Source of the DNA: Oxytricha trifallax
Lineage: Eukaryota; Ciliophora; Spirotrichea; Sporadotrichida; Oxytrichidae
Length of the DNA stretch: 64,000 nt
Reading direction: 5' to 3'
Assembly (NCBI GenBank): GCA_000711775.1
Contig: ARYC01001128.1
Location: forward strand, 37,220 to 101,219
This document shows, piece after piece, positions 12,499 to 25,092 of this stretch. The notes beneath the pieces were generated by a model, which saw only the letters and a program-made list of their open reading frames with translations, did not search any database and was not told the DNA's origin. How positions within the stretch are numbered: position 1 is the stretch's first letter; each line of letters begins with the position of its first letter. A program made the position numbers and the translations under genes.

Positions 12499-13382
12499 TC
12501 AAAAATAATAATTTGAGAGAAACATTGAAATTTTTAATGAATTAAAGATAAAATATAGGATTTTGTGATAAAATTATTTGAAAGTATATACTTAGTTTTT
12601 GAATTTTAATGGATCAATAAGTATTGTTTTTGGAATAGATTCTTAGATAGAACTTTAACCTATCTAGTATTCAATTATTTATATGTAAAAGATATGATAA
12701 TTTTTGAAAAAGTTATTAGTAACTTCCCTTATAGCATCATACCTGCTGTGATAAACATCAAGAATCAATTTCTATCTCTTCATAATTTTACTCTTCCTAA
12801 CTTACTGCAATTGCTTTTGTTTTTATCCAACTGAACTAGCAGTCCTTCTTGTAGATTGTTCATCAGGATTTAAATGCAGTTTATTTCTGGCAGATTCCAA
12901 TTACTCTTAATAATTAGAGAAACTTATAGGTGTTGCTTTTTATTGCTACTGTATATCTTCTGGAGAAGCTGCCGCTAAGTATTTAATGATTTTACTGTTT
13001 CTACGAGCTTAAATAAGGCTAGAACTATTAGGCAGAGTTCCACTAATCAATAAAAACAATAAAAAAAATTAAATATAATTACTGAACTGCTGCTAATCTT
13101 TCAGATTACTATTAGCCAAGGTTTTTATTTGTTTAACCTCCATATGCGTAAAAGTTACTAGATGAATGCTTTTATCTCCTTTAAATTCTAAACAATGTCG
13201 TTGAAACAATCGAAAGACTCCTCAAATAGCATACTCTCCTCTTTTTCTTCCTCATTATCACTGTGATGGCTATTTTGGGAATAATAATGAGAAGGATGTA
13301 AGTTGGAATATAAATGCAACTATTCATTATTATCATCATAATCTAACACACTGATATCATCAACCTGCTCATCACCATACAT
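12499..13382 (-). CDS. hypothetical protein with a 40-nt intron
   Basis: It starts at an ATG at 13380-13382 (MYGDEQVDDISVLDYDDNN) with an acidic N-terminus. Exon 1 ends ...QQQSERLAAV. A predicted intron at 13043-13082 (40 nt, GTAATTATA...GATTAG) joins CA to T, and the frame continues as GTLPNSSSLIQARRNSK. Exon 2 is then free of TGA for about 180 codons to the stop at 12499-12501. The splice keeps the frame exactly, and the 40-nt size equals the mini-element introns in this window, which supports a real gene. One frame change is needed near 13165. The sequence is Gln/Ser-rich with a basic middle (RKSKIMKRQK); no family was recognised. A further exon-like frame lies upstream at about 13720-13500. 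Confidence 0.5.
13043..13082 (-). other. predicted 40-nt spliceosomal intron
   Basis: The donor is GTAATT, the acceptor GATTAG, and the interior is T-rich. Removing it restores an open frame of about 180 codons on the downstream side. Confidence 0.55.
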
Positions 13383-13724
13383 CTTCTTCTCTATCTAAAT
13401 TAAACCTATTCAAAATGTAAATTTTATTACTTAAATTTAAAGTTATTTTTTTATATTTTATTCTTATCAATTATATTTATCTGCAATAATAAGATCTATT
13501 TCATGAATCTCTTCATCATTATCATCTTAATTTAATTATCTATATATCTTTTCTATGATTTTATTGACTACTAATTATTTCTATTGATATCATGACTCAT
13601 TCTATCATTATTATTACTAAAGTTATTAACTCCATTTTTATTCAGTATCTTTGCCTGAGACAACTTTTGCATTGTAGGCGTGGTGGCTGTATTGATATGC
13701 TGCAATCGCCTGTTTCTTGCATTT

Positions 13725-14094
13725 ATGATTTATAATAGGAAATTAATAATTTTAATAAAAAACTTAATATATTAAAAAGTATTCGTATAGATCAGAAGCA
13801 GGTGGACCAACAGCACTCACATAAAATGTAAGTTACAAAAAGTATATCTTAAATTTTTTTTTTATAGTGGTCCTACCTGGTAAGACTTCTGGTGCCACAA
13901 GGTCGGTGCTTCGCAGGGACACACAGAGAGGGGAAAAAGAAACTGTAAAAATGCATGAAGATGAGGACGATGACGATGATGAAGAAGACAAGATGTTTTT
14001 TTAGATATTTCCATTTTTGTTAATTATAATAAGTATTCTGATCAAATCAAATTAAATTATTAATTCACTATATTTTTCAAATTATAAATCATGA
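13725..14094 (+). mobile_element. 368-bp acidic-ORF mini-element, copy 2 (most complete)
   Basis: The terminal inverted repeat is ATGATTTATAAT at the left (13725-13736) and ATTATAAATCAT at the right (14081-14092). The ends coincide with the ends of the ORF described in the next entry. It sits immediately upstream (minus sense) of the 12.5-13.7 kb gene and just before the TTLL fragment. The copies at 4894 and 33700 match it along the whole length, including TIRs, intron and flanking AT-rich parts. Confidence 0.85.
13725..14094 (+). CDS. mini-element protein, 109 aa, spliced (exons 13725-13827 and 13868-14094)
   Basis: The ATG is the first codon of the left TIR (MIYN). Exon 1 is 103 nt, the intron (13828-13867) is 40 nt with GTAAGT...TATAG, and exon 2 runs to a TGA at 14092-14094 that overlaps the right TIR edge. 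The total is 330 nt. The protein has a hydrophobic/basic N-part (NLIYQKVFVQIRSRW), the conserved block LVLPGKTSGA and SVLRR, an acidic tract (about 13 Asp/Glu near residues 60-75) and a hydrophobic end (FPFLLIIISILI) that could be a membrane segment. Without splicing the two halves are out of frame, and all three copies need the same splice. No known family was recognised. Whether it is translated is unknown. Confidence 0.55.
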
Positions 14095-14249
14095 TTATTA
14101 TTCACAGTTAATAAGTTCATTTTAGTGTTATTGTTTGAAGTTACTATAGTGTTTCTTGTAATATTAATAGGTTTTCCTGATGCGAAGGCATTATGTAAAT
14201 ATTAAAACACTACTTATATATTATTATACTTGAGGTATCATGCTGAGGA

Positions 14250-14800
14250 AAATTAATTTATATGACTAAAAACATAAATGATATTGTGTTAACAGAGCGC
14301 TGTGTAGTATCGAGATATATCGAAAAGCCTTATCTCATGGATAGGTTGAAGCCTGGTAACTAATTATAGAATCTATGTGTAAGTTTATGGAATTGATCCA
14401 AAAATAAATAATTAATTATATGGATGGTTCTACATTACAAGTAAAAATGTTTCTGTAGGACACATGAGAAGTCTCAAGTATACAATGAGATATAATCTTA
14501 TGCTTGCTTAGTGAGGATTTTGAGACTGTCTGGGAAAATATCAAGCATATTATATATTCAAAAATAAGTATGAATTTGACACAAATGCTGGCTTATTATC
14601 ATGGAAGTGAATTATTCCCCAAGTTTTTCAACAGACTCTCCACTTGACTGTCAAATTTAATCGGGGCTTATAAGAGACACCATATAACTTCTAGGTCTAT
14701 CAAACAAGAGAAGTAGTTCTGTAAATAGATAAATGCTGGAAGAAATGTAACGAAGAATGCTTACAGGTAAAAAGTAAAAGCCATATTGAAAAATTAATAA
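14250..14800 (+). pseudogene. TTLL (tubulin polyglutamylase/ligase family) C-terminal fragment
   Basis: The ATP-grasp core of TTLL enzymes is visible. One frame reads IYMTKNINDI, then ERCVVSRYIEKPYLMD (14250-14340), matching the family's VVSRYI..PYL-D motif. Another frame reads IIMEVNYSPSFSTDSPLD and GLIRDTIQLLGLS (about 14600-14700), matching the EVNHSPSFSTDSPLD signature. The part between is frame-shifted (YVQVYGIDP). TTLL enzymes add glutamate, glycine or tyrosine to tubulin tails and are abundant in ciliates. The N-terminal half of the catalytic domain is absent upstream, where the mini-element lies. It is either a decayed copy or one germline segment of a split gene. The family call is confident. 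Confidence 0.65.
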
Positions 14801-17800
14801 GAATCTTAAGCGAATTTTCCAATTTATTAAAATTAATATAAACTATTATGTCATTTTTGAAACTAAGTGCTTATATATCCATGTAAAGACGAGAACTAAA
14901 TGATGGATTATCAATAGATGATGGATGCTTCAATAGAGATATGGGATATTCAAACTAGTTGACGTGGTTGAAAAAAGCATCAAGAGTCAATGGAAAACAA
15001 GCTTAAGTCTTTCATCGTGTCAACATCTGCTTCAAAAGTTTCATATTCATTGATGTAACAGCTATCATACGCAAATGGCCAAATTATTAGTCAAAATAAT
15101 TAGAACTTGGGAAATTGAGATACAAACTTAAAAATACCAAAACATAAAGACTTCAAATAAATTACAACCTGATTCTACTGAAAACATCAAGTCTAAGATA
15201 GTAAAGAAATTGAATCACTAGGGATTAGCCACTTAAAAATCACAAATCTCCAAGACCAATGGTTTAAGTTAATATGATGTAAATGACAAACATTAAAGAA
15301 GGTAGAAAAGTAATTCTGCATCGAGTTTATGGAACCTAAGGAATATAAAGGATCTAAATGACACATAGAACAATCAATCATTTAATCATATTTATGATAG
15401 ACCTACTTCTAATTTCATTTAAACTTCCTATTATTCATGACTAAGCCACATTTTCAATAAGGATCAGATAATTATAGTCGAAATCGATCATAAAACTCTT
15501 TTAAACTAGACAAATGGAATAATTGAATGTATTTAACCTTAGAAATCATAACAATTGATGGCTCATTTAAGCAGTTAGCAACTTTAATAATAAAAGTGAA
15601 ATACATTGTTAAAATAAACTAATAGTTATCTAATCAAAAATATTATCAAGTTATTAGTTATGTCAATACGATCTTAAACTAAAGTTAATTTCATAAATAA
15701 CTTTCGTCAATAGTTATTTGATTGCTTAAAACTAACAGTAACCTTAATAAAATTAGACTTCTTAATAATATGAAAACTCAAAGTATGAACAAAAAGGTAA
15801 TTTTATAATTGTCAAGGAGTTTTCCCAATAATGATTAAAAATATCCAAAAGTTATTCACAAGACGAAATTGGCTTCACTCAAATTAATACTTAGCAAATC
15901 TAGTCACATCATTAATATCTATAATAATTGGCAATTTTATGAGAATAGCAATCATGTTTAGCAATTACTTCGGTAAACTACTGATAACTTGTAAAACAGT
16001 ATACGTTATTTAATTGAACAAAGAATTCTGTCTGATGTCAGTTGAAGTGACAATAACTTAATGTACAAATAGAAAAGATTAATCCCACAAAATCTTAGTT
16101 TATTGAATTTGAGCCTAAATATGAAGAGGTTCAAATAAGAAGCTTCTGATGAGTTTTAAAAAACTTAGAGAAAAAAGGATGAATTATTAAAGTCACCAGG
16201 TAATAGTTCAGCCACAATTTATCATCAAGAATGAATCAATTTCTAAGAACATTATTAACTATATTATAAAAAGAATAAACTTCATAATAAACCAAGTCTT
16301 TGCCCTAGACATTAAACTTAATTATTCTATAGAATTAAAGAAGAGCTTAAAAAAAAATATTGAAATTCATAACAAATTTGACTACTAGACTTTGTAAACT
16401 TAGTAGCAGTAGTAATCCCCACTTTTCTTCTCGAGAACTTTAAATAATAACTAGTTTAGAATGTACACGAATAAGAATTAAATGTAAAATCTATAGTTGC
16501 AGCAGGTATCTCCGCTATTTTGACCTAAACAAAACAGTTTTATAAAGTAAAGTTATTTTTCATCATAGGAAGTACTAGAGATTGGCAATCAATAAAATCA
16601 ATAAACACCTTAATACTATATATGAATAAATTAATTGGTTAATTTTATAGGGCCTTATGTTTGAATAAAATAAATAATTCTAATCATATTTCTCAATTAA
16701 TTTTCTTATTCTTTAAGCCTCATTGAGATAATAATCTTCACAATTACTATGTATTTATACTTAACTTTAAAGTATAAAATATAATTTTTAGATAACTCTG
16801 AGAGTTTTGGGTACAACAACATATAGGGTTATAAATCAGGCAATAGTGCAAAAAATCAAGCTAATAATTACTCATAAACTTAGAAAGACAAGAAATCTGT
16901 AAATAAATAAGATTGGAGAAGAAGCTTTGAATCAAGATAACAACAATAATGGTTAGTAGCCCGAAATTGTAGATTTTCAACCCTAGCCAAGCCTGATGAG
17001 TATGAACTATGGCAGTAATCAATGGGAAAAAAGCATCTTAAATTAGCAGATAAAACATGTGAAAAACAACAAACTTTATGGCGAAATCTTTCATTTATAC
17101 GATTAATAAGAATACAATAGGTAATGATGTTAAAAAGGTAGGAAGGCTTAAATGGATTAAATTATACTTAGAACCAATAGAGTACTACTAAAATAATATA
17201 TATTCCAAGGTAAAATAAATTAAATTTTAGTGACTTATGTCAGATGCCGACAATTTTCATTATATTTTCAAAAAATTATCGTTAATTTAAGATTATAATA
17301 TAAGTTTCTTTATTAAAATCGCTTAATCTTGTTTAATTACTAAATGCAGCTTTAACTTTAGTATCTACAATTAGTAATAAAATATATATTATATTAAGTA
17401 ATAACCATTTCTAAAAACAATAATAGCCCCAACAACTAATGATATAGATTAACCTGAATCAATTAAAAATAATACAGCTTTTTAAATTGTAAAATTTGAC
17501 ATTTAAAATCTTAAGAGCTCCGCAATAAAAATATATAAATTTAAATTCATTGAAATTTAGCTAATTATTATTTTGCATTCATAAACTGAAAAACTTTGTG
17601 GTTCAATGTCTTTAATGTAAAATATAGCCACTTGGTACTTACCATCTCTTTATTGAATGATAAAATTTATCAATTCATAATAATAACAATAATTTATAGT
17701 TTTATTTTTCTCAATTAATAATTTGTAAAGAAATTAATGCCTTTAATTACTTAATATAAGGGTTTTAATTCAAGGATTTTTATTAAAAATTTAAATCAGA

Positions 17801-18280
17801 TTTCAAGTTAAGCTTGAAATATAGAATATAAACAAATTTAAGTTAAGTTTAGCTGTAAAAATTGTACAGCAGTAATAAGATATCCCCACATCCACTACAA
17901 CTAGCTATGGATAAAAAATAGAAACGTTTAGATAACTTTATACAAATTATTCAATTCAGTCTGAAAACAACCAAAAATTAGGAAGAATCTACTTTTGAAT
18001 ACTATTAATCATACTAATCTCAAATAAACGATTAAACTAATAATCCAATACTGTCAAAAGTTCATAGGGAAACTTAGAAAAATCTAGTAGCGTATTTTAA
18101 AGGGTTTTTATTGTTTTTTGTAAAAATTAATTTATTTAAAGCAATTTGAAGCTAATTATTGAAAAAAATTAATGGTATAAATATCAATAATTTAGAATTA
18201 AGAGTAGCAAAAAGAAACATAAATATCTTTAGAATAAGATAAAATTCTACTTAAATGCTAGTATATCATAAGAGTCTTTT
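14801..18280. other. AT-rich region with unassigned open frames
   Basis: Frames free of TGA on the + strand at about 14830-15210 and 16790-17215 (for example PQPSLMSMNYGSNQWEK in one frame) may be exons, but neighbouring frames are also open, so no gene is claimed. 17220-17870 is non-coding AT-rich DNA. No repeats were recognised. Confidence 0.25.
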
Positions 18281-18286
18281 TGCTTC

Positions 18287-19194
18287 ATGATTGATTAATC
18301 AAGGAATGGGTGGATAAAATAATTGAAGAATATGATTTGGGATATCTGGCAGTCAGTTTATCATTTAATATCAATATAATTCTCAGCAAGAACTGAGATT
18401 ATTTCAAGATTGATTGAAAATTTACCTGCTATCCAAGAACTGATTCGTTAATATGGCTTAAGGATTTTTAGATCAAATTTTAAAAGATCAGAAAATTAAG
18501 GATAGTTTCATTTGTATAAAGTTAAAACTCAGTGTTTAAGTTATAGCGTCAAAGATGTCTGGGGAATATCTAAATTATTGTAAATTGTATTAAAAATGAA
18601 AAATTATTACAATATCAATAAAGAATTTTAGTTTAAGTTCTAAATTAAGGTTTCCAATGAGACCGAGGATTAGTCTGACTTATAAGTCAATAAAGGAGAA
18701 GATGATTCGACTTTATTATTTCAAAGAGTATGTACCTCCAGAAAATTTATGCCACTCTTAAGCTGAAATTAGCCAAGAACTTTAAGCATCAATAAAAGAA
18801 GAAATTCCAAATCAAGCATCCAATAAATTTTCTCATCAGTTAACAAAAAATAAATATATACTGTCATATTTTCAATCACTCTAATACTATAAGGCTCCCA
18901 TTTACTAAGATAACTGGTAAACTCTTATTACTATTTATTCAGTTTTTATTTAGAAACGTCTGTAACTTTGATCTTGTCCTTAAGACAGTTTTTAGTTACA
19001 GCAGTCTCTTCACCGAGGAGGAAATATGTAAAATTAAATTCTTCTTAGCTTAAGAAGAAAAGGCAAAAACTATTAATGCACAAATATTTTTCAAACTGAT
19101 TTAACAAGTAAATTTTGTAATTATGCTCGCAAAAATAAAAATGTTTAGAAGAAACCGCACAAAACCTCTACAAAAATGGTTTCTTGAGAAATGA
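18287..19194 (+). CDS. hypothetical protein, two overlapping frames
   Basis: The first frame runs from ATG 18287 to TGA 18764-18766 (160 codons; MIDQSRNGWIKQLKNM, later EIISRLIENLPAIQELI). A second frame, open from 18751, runs to TGA 19192-19194 (148 codons; LFTEEEICKIKFFLAQEEK). The 16-nt overlap suggests a single gene with one frameshift near 18755, about 300 residues. Trp and charged residues are present at normal density, unlike pure AT translation. No domain was recognised. Confidence 0.35.
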
Positions 19195-22100
19195 AAAAGA
19201 TGTAATATTCAAAAGAGGATTATGATAAAATTAATGGGTTGATTGAGAATGGGATCAACGCGTGTGGTTTGAAAATACTAGAAACTTAGTGTAAAAGATT
19301 ATAAGAGGTAGCCATTTATAAGAACTAGAATAAGACTTTGATTTGATAAACATTTGAAGGGAAATATGGACTAGTATGTGAAAAATTATTCATGAAATAA
19401 GTTAAGAAAATATTATTAATGGAGAGAAAGTTTTATACTATAGAGATAACTGAAAATCTCAATATATCAAATAGATAATGAACTGAATGATTTATGTCCT
19501 GGGTAAATAAACTAATGGTATCTAGAGAGCCCTAAAATGTCGATCGCAAAAAGGAGCTGCATCTTAGTTACTTTTGTTTATAAAAATGACAAAGATTAAA
19601 ATATAGTAGATAGTATGGAGATAGTGTTTTAAAATAAAGAATCATAGGCTCTAAATTAAGCTAATGAAAACTATCTATCATATTATTTCGAGGAAAGTAG
19701 TTGATTTCTCTTTTACAGATGCTTTTAAATTAATCATTTAGTATAATGCTTGAGACTCTTTTTTTTCTATCAGAAGTAATATGCCTATGAAACTCTTCTC
19801 GATCAAGAATATAGCTTTTATATATTAGAATGCTTCAAGAATCATTAGAGTAACAATTAGTCAGATCCAGAACACGAAAATTTAAAACCTATTTTTCATC
19901 ACAAATAAGATTTCTTGGCTTTTGATGAGGCAAATCAAGTTGTCATAAGTACTTTTGCATTCTTATAAATAGAGCTTGAATGAAATGATATAGAAGCTAA
20001 GGTGGCAAAAAAATTATCAAGCAAGCTCTAAAGATGTGTGATATTGAGTTCAACAAGAATGACTAAGATCTTTTACTGTTTAACAATATTAAACAGCTTA
20101 TTATAGATTCATAATATCAAATTAAAATATCGTTGAGATTTATGAATTTAGATATTATTTATTAGCAAGAGGGTAAAAAAATTGAAGACGATAAATATGA
20201 ATTTAAAGAGAGAAATTAATAAAAATGGTATTGATTGAGAGTTTTAGATGAAATGTGAGAAGAAAGTTCAGTTAATCTAAATAATATAAGTACTAAAAAG
20301 GATTATGTGTTCTTTTTAATCATAAATAATAGCACCAGCTCTATACTTGAAAAGCTAATCAATTTAAGAATTATCAATTACAGTTTATAGCAGAAAACCA
20401 TCAACTTAATCACTTTTGTAGATAGGTTTAATATTCAAAGGCAGAATAGTGTTGAATATAACTCCCATTATTTTATTAGACAATCATAATTTACTAATGA
20501 AAAATGACAGCGCTGCTTACTTTAGCAATTTATAATTAATATATCTCCTAACAAAAAGAGTACTTGATATTTTTTTCTTAAATATTAATCCTGAAAATTG
20601 AAAGTTTTATTAAATACTCACTCTCATTTAAAAAGAAATAAATTATTTACTAAGATATAGACATTTTACCGACTAATTTTACTATATAATAAGAAATTGA
20701 TCACTTAGTCTGAAACAATATATTGATTAGTTTTAAATTATTATAATATATAATAATAATATTAAATTGAAGCATATAATGGGTATACTGAGCAAAAAAC
20801 AATGAGAAATAATTAATAAAGATATTGAAAACAGTGACTTCAACCACTTATCCCAATATATCCTTCACCTTTTAAAAATCAACCATTGATGTCACTTCAT
20901 TCTTAAGATTTTTTCTTTTATCGCCAAGTAAATTATTAGAAACGGATTCTCCGAGCTAACTAGTTCCAAATATTTAATTAAACAATTATCATATTTATAG
21001 GAGTAAACAGCTATGAAATGGGACTAACTATGGACCTATTAATATAAATGTTAAGATACATAGTTACAAACAATAAGCTCATTAAATCCAAATAATTCCA
21101 TAGTAATATTCAAAGTTAATAAGCTATATTTTCCCTTCCCTCTCAACCATCATAGATCAGATTGGAGTAAGACTAGCCATATAACAGAAATATCTACCTC
21201 ATTACCAAAAGAGCAATTCATAAGATGGATAAAGAAGACAGGAATTCAGTAAACTAAAAGGAATAATATAGCTACTATGATGAATCAAACTCTTATTGGG
21301 ATAATTCGAGTTGATAAGCTAACTACAACTAAGAAGATGATTTAAGAGAATACTGCAGTCAAATAAGTAAAAAGAATTAACAAAAACATAGAACCCTCCT
21401 TCATATATAATGTTTAAATTAATGATGTTAAAAACTTCACAGGAATCTTTAAGTTATAAATAAAAGAATAAAATCAGGTAGCTTAGTATTATATATATCT
21501 TAACTAAATTATTAATAATAACATATTATGATTAGATTAAGTTAAAACCAATTTACAATTAATATAAGAAGGTAAAACTACACAATAGATTCGACACAGG
21601 AGGATTATATATTGATATGGGTTAATTCAATTTAATCCAAGTTATACAAACAAATACGATACCTCTCTCAATCCACATCAAACATCCACATAGTAATCAA
21701 CTTAACAACAACTTATTGCCATTGTAGGAATGAATGGCAACTAACTAAGCTTACTCATATAATATGAACACAGTGAGTTGTATGAGCACCCCCTGAAGAG
21801 ATAAAAAGTCTTGTAAGGTCCTTTAATGTTGACATCTTGAAGAATTTTACAGCCAATTAACTCACTAACATAAATATTTATGCAGATAATCATGTAGTAA
21901 AATGCTTCTTAAAACATGTTTACTCAAATCTCTCACAACTCATTATCATTACGATTAAAATTGGAGTGAAAATAAGAATAAATGACTTAGATTCGTTGTT
22001 CATGTCAAAGATTTTGAACTTTAACCAATAATTCAAATCCAAAGACTTTGAAGGACGAAATTGTAATCCAAAACTACAGAAAAAGAGGAAGAAAACAATT

Positions 22101-24800
22101 CATATGGACAATAATATAGCAAGAAGAAGAAATAGTAGGTGAATAACAAAGACTTAACTCAGTATAATGAGGTAAGATCTTCAAGCTAGAAGGACTTTAT
22201 ACTTGCATACTACCAATTATATAAATTATCAGGGGTCACAGAGATATTTGTGTGATCTCATTATTATTATATTTCAATATTAAAATTGCAAAATGAATTT
22301 GTTTGTTATTTAAACAATATTCTGAGATGATATACTTCTTCAACAAATCAATTTTAAACAACTCAACTTTATATTATCCCTTTAACTTATATATGAAGCA
22401 TATAAAAGCTCCTTGAAGCAAGTAATTTAGGCCTCATAATATTCGTTTGTTAACAGACTCAACTAGACCCTTAAAAAAAGTTACAGATTCATAATTACTG
22501 GCTACTTCAATAAGATATATAAGATATTACAATACGGCTCAATACTAAGAGATATTCTAATTTCTAGACGAAAATACTCACAATATAATATCTCAAATGC
22601 AAATGATAACCCTAATTTTGATGGTATCCTAAACCTTCAATTTAATGGTTAGATTGAATGTTTTGCTATTAACCAAGAGCTCTTACTGCAGTTATCTTAG
22701 CTATTTTCATAGCAAAAGGTTAAGCATTCACCAACAATGCTTATTTTTTTTTAGTATTTGTTACAAGGATAGTATAACTGCATCAGGTTTGTATAAATGA
22801 GATTGATAAATTTATATTCTAATATACTAAATTGAATCATTAAAAATTGAGGGACTTAGTTTTGCAGTTAGATTAGTTATAATGAAAATTGTGGTTTATT
22901 AGAACTCCCCGCCAGAAAGGTTATAATGTTAGAACAATAATAAATATATTCTATTTATCATTTCGTAGTACAGATACCAATATTGAAGAGAAATTATAAA
23001 TAAACTATGTGGTTGCATCATAGTAAAAAGGTTTAATCATATAAAATAAAATATATTTATTTCTGGAGAAAACCTCAGTCAACTAATACAATTCCTCAGT
23101 CCCTGATTTAGGTAAAAAAATAAGGCAACAATTATCAATCAATATATAATTAAAGCAATTCAGATATAAGAAATAATTAATGACATATTTAACAAGTTTT
23201 AATTATGAAAATTGTATAAAAGGAATAGATTTTGAAACTAACTAGGAGTAGTGATATATTATATATAAAATACATATATAATGAGAAGTATAAAATTAAA
23301 ATCAAATAAAAAGTTAATTAATTTTAAAATTTAGTTTATAATTTCCATCTTTAGAAAAATATAATAAATGCAATTTCTAGGACGGCGCTTCATAGTCAAA
23401 AATAACTTTTATTGTAGAATTGCGATGAACTTTGACAAAAGATATCTCGCCAGACATTAAATTTTTTTCAATTCTGACTTCGATTTACCGAGGAAACCCA
23501 TGATAAAGAAGTTTAAAAGAGGTGATAGGGAGGGAAGGGTGTTTTCATTGCCCCAACGAGGCCTCTATGCCTATGTAAATCTTCACGGGTATGATAACTA
23601 ATTGCGTCCTATGTATCTCATCATGTGTCAAGTAATAATTTCACGGTAAAGAATGTATTCTGAGGAGATCTTGTCTTCGTAGAGTAAGGATTAATAGTTA
23701 ATATAGGTGATGATGATGTTAGTCGCAATGGTGATGATTATGAGGGTCATTAATTGGATGAAAGTAGTATTAAAATGCATACAGCCAATTTTATTTATAA
23801 CTCTCTAATCTATAAAATTCAAGTTGTTCCAGCAAAAAACTGCTTATTTAAAAATAAAATATATAAAAATTTATTCCATTACTGGCAAAACTGCATAAAT
23901 AATTGTAATGGAAATTTAAATTTTATTGATTTTTAAGATTTTTGGCTAAAAATTGTCAAAATTTGTATCGGTTTTAATGATTCCTGGATCCAAATCGCAT
24001 ATTTTTTGACATTTTCGAAAAAATTAAAAAAAGTCAAAATAACCATAAAAAACTTTAATTTTCTTGGCTTTTTATTATAATCATAATTTTTTATATACCA
24101 TAGTATTCATCATCATATTCCTCACTATTATTCTTATAACCATTGACAGTGATGAGTTTCTATTAATATTGTATTTTATCTTTTTAATAGTTCTAAGGGT
24201 AGTTAATAACGGAGAACTCGAAAACAATATTTTCGGACATAATAGCACACTTTTAAGTTTAAAATATTAAGTATTATTTCTAGTTTTTTAAATCTTTTTA
24301 ATGCAGATCTATATCCTGAACTCATTTGTTGATAAATTTATATATTTATTTTTATACATATTATTTTTCTCTTATTTGCTTTATTTATTATTTATATGAA
24401 TAATATTTAAATTAAATGTTATCTTTATTGTGTGAGTGAAGAAGACGACGAAGATGAATACGATGAAGACGATGAAGAAGACAAAAATGCAAAAAATATC
24501 GAAATTTGAGGCTCATCTTGGCACCGTCGATGAAACGTGCTTGGCCTAACTGTACGCTTAAGGCGCACCACTTGTCACAAAAACAAAGGTAAGTGGCAGT
24601 GGACTGTCCTCTTGCATGTCTTGATGCTTGAAGAAAAGAAAGGGTAATATATATCTATTTAAAAATACCATATTTAATATTAAAAATTAATACCCTATAT
24701 TTAATACACACAATAAAGATAACATTACATTACCTTGAGTTGAGAAAGTTTTTATAATTAAGATCTCCAATAAATCTTGATTATTTTTGAATTTCTCTTA
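19195..24800. other. AT-rich region, only weak coding signals
   Basis: Coding-like + strand frames occur at about 19770-20010 (KPIFHHKQDFLAFDEAN), 20030-20500 and 21200-21420 (YYDESNSYWDNSS, then a TGA, then NYNQEDDLREYC). All are interrupted by TGA, and none shows homology. A slightly GC-richer patch lies at 23370-23660. At 24432-24509 an acidic frame (EEDDEDEYDEDDEED) ends in TGA, but it lacks the mini-element TIRs. No RNA genes were found. Confidence 0.25.
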
Positions 24801-25092
24801 AATGCGACTAAATGCGACTAATATTTAAATTATTACAATTGTTATTTTTTAATCAACTATTTATATATATATAATTTATATATATATATATGTAATTTTA
24901 TATAGACTTTATTGACCTATTATCTTTAAATTCAAAGATTTTCGTTAATTCTAACAACATTATTTTACATTTTAATTCAATACAATCTTTGTATATCAAT
25001 CATTCTTATCTTATATGTTTCCTTTAATGTTATGACTTCTTGATTAAAAAATTAGTTTTTCTTATAATTTGAGGATTACTTAGTCGCATTTC
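24799..25092. repeat. possible small TIR element with AAATGCGACTAA ends
   Basis: AAATGCGACTAA occurs as a tandem direct pair at the left end (24799-24820) and inverted as TTAGTCGCATTT near 25080-25091. The interior is AT-rich and non-coding. With only a 12-nt TIR the case is modest. Confidence 0.35.

Noticed and set aside
15193-15381. Minus-strand ORF under the standard code
   Set aside because: No homology and low-complexity antisense composition; a chance frame.
24432-24509. Fourth acidic mini-element copy
   Set aside because: It encodes an Asp/Glu run, but the TIRs, the 40-nt intron and the PGKTxGA block are absent.
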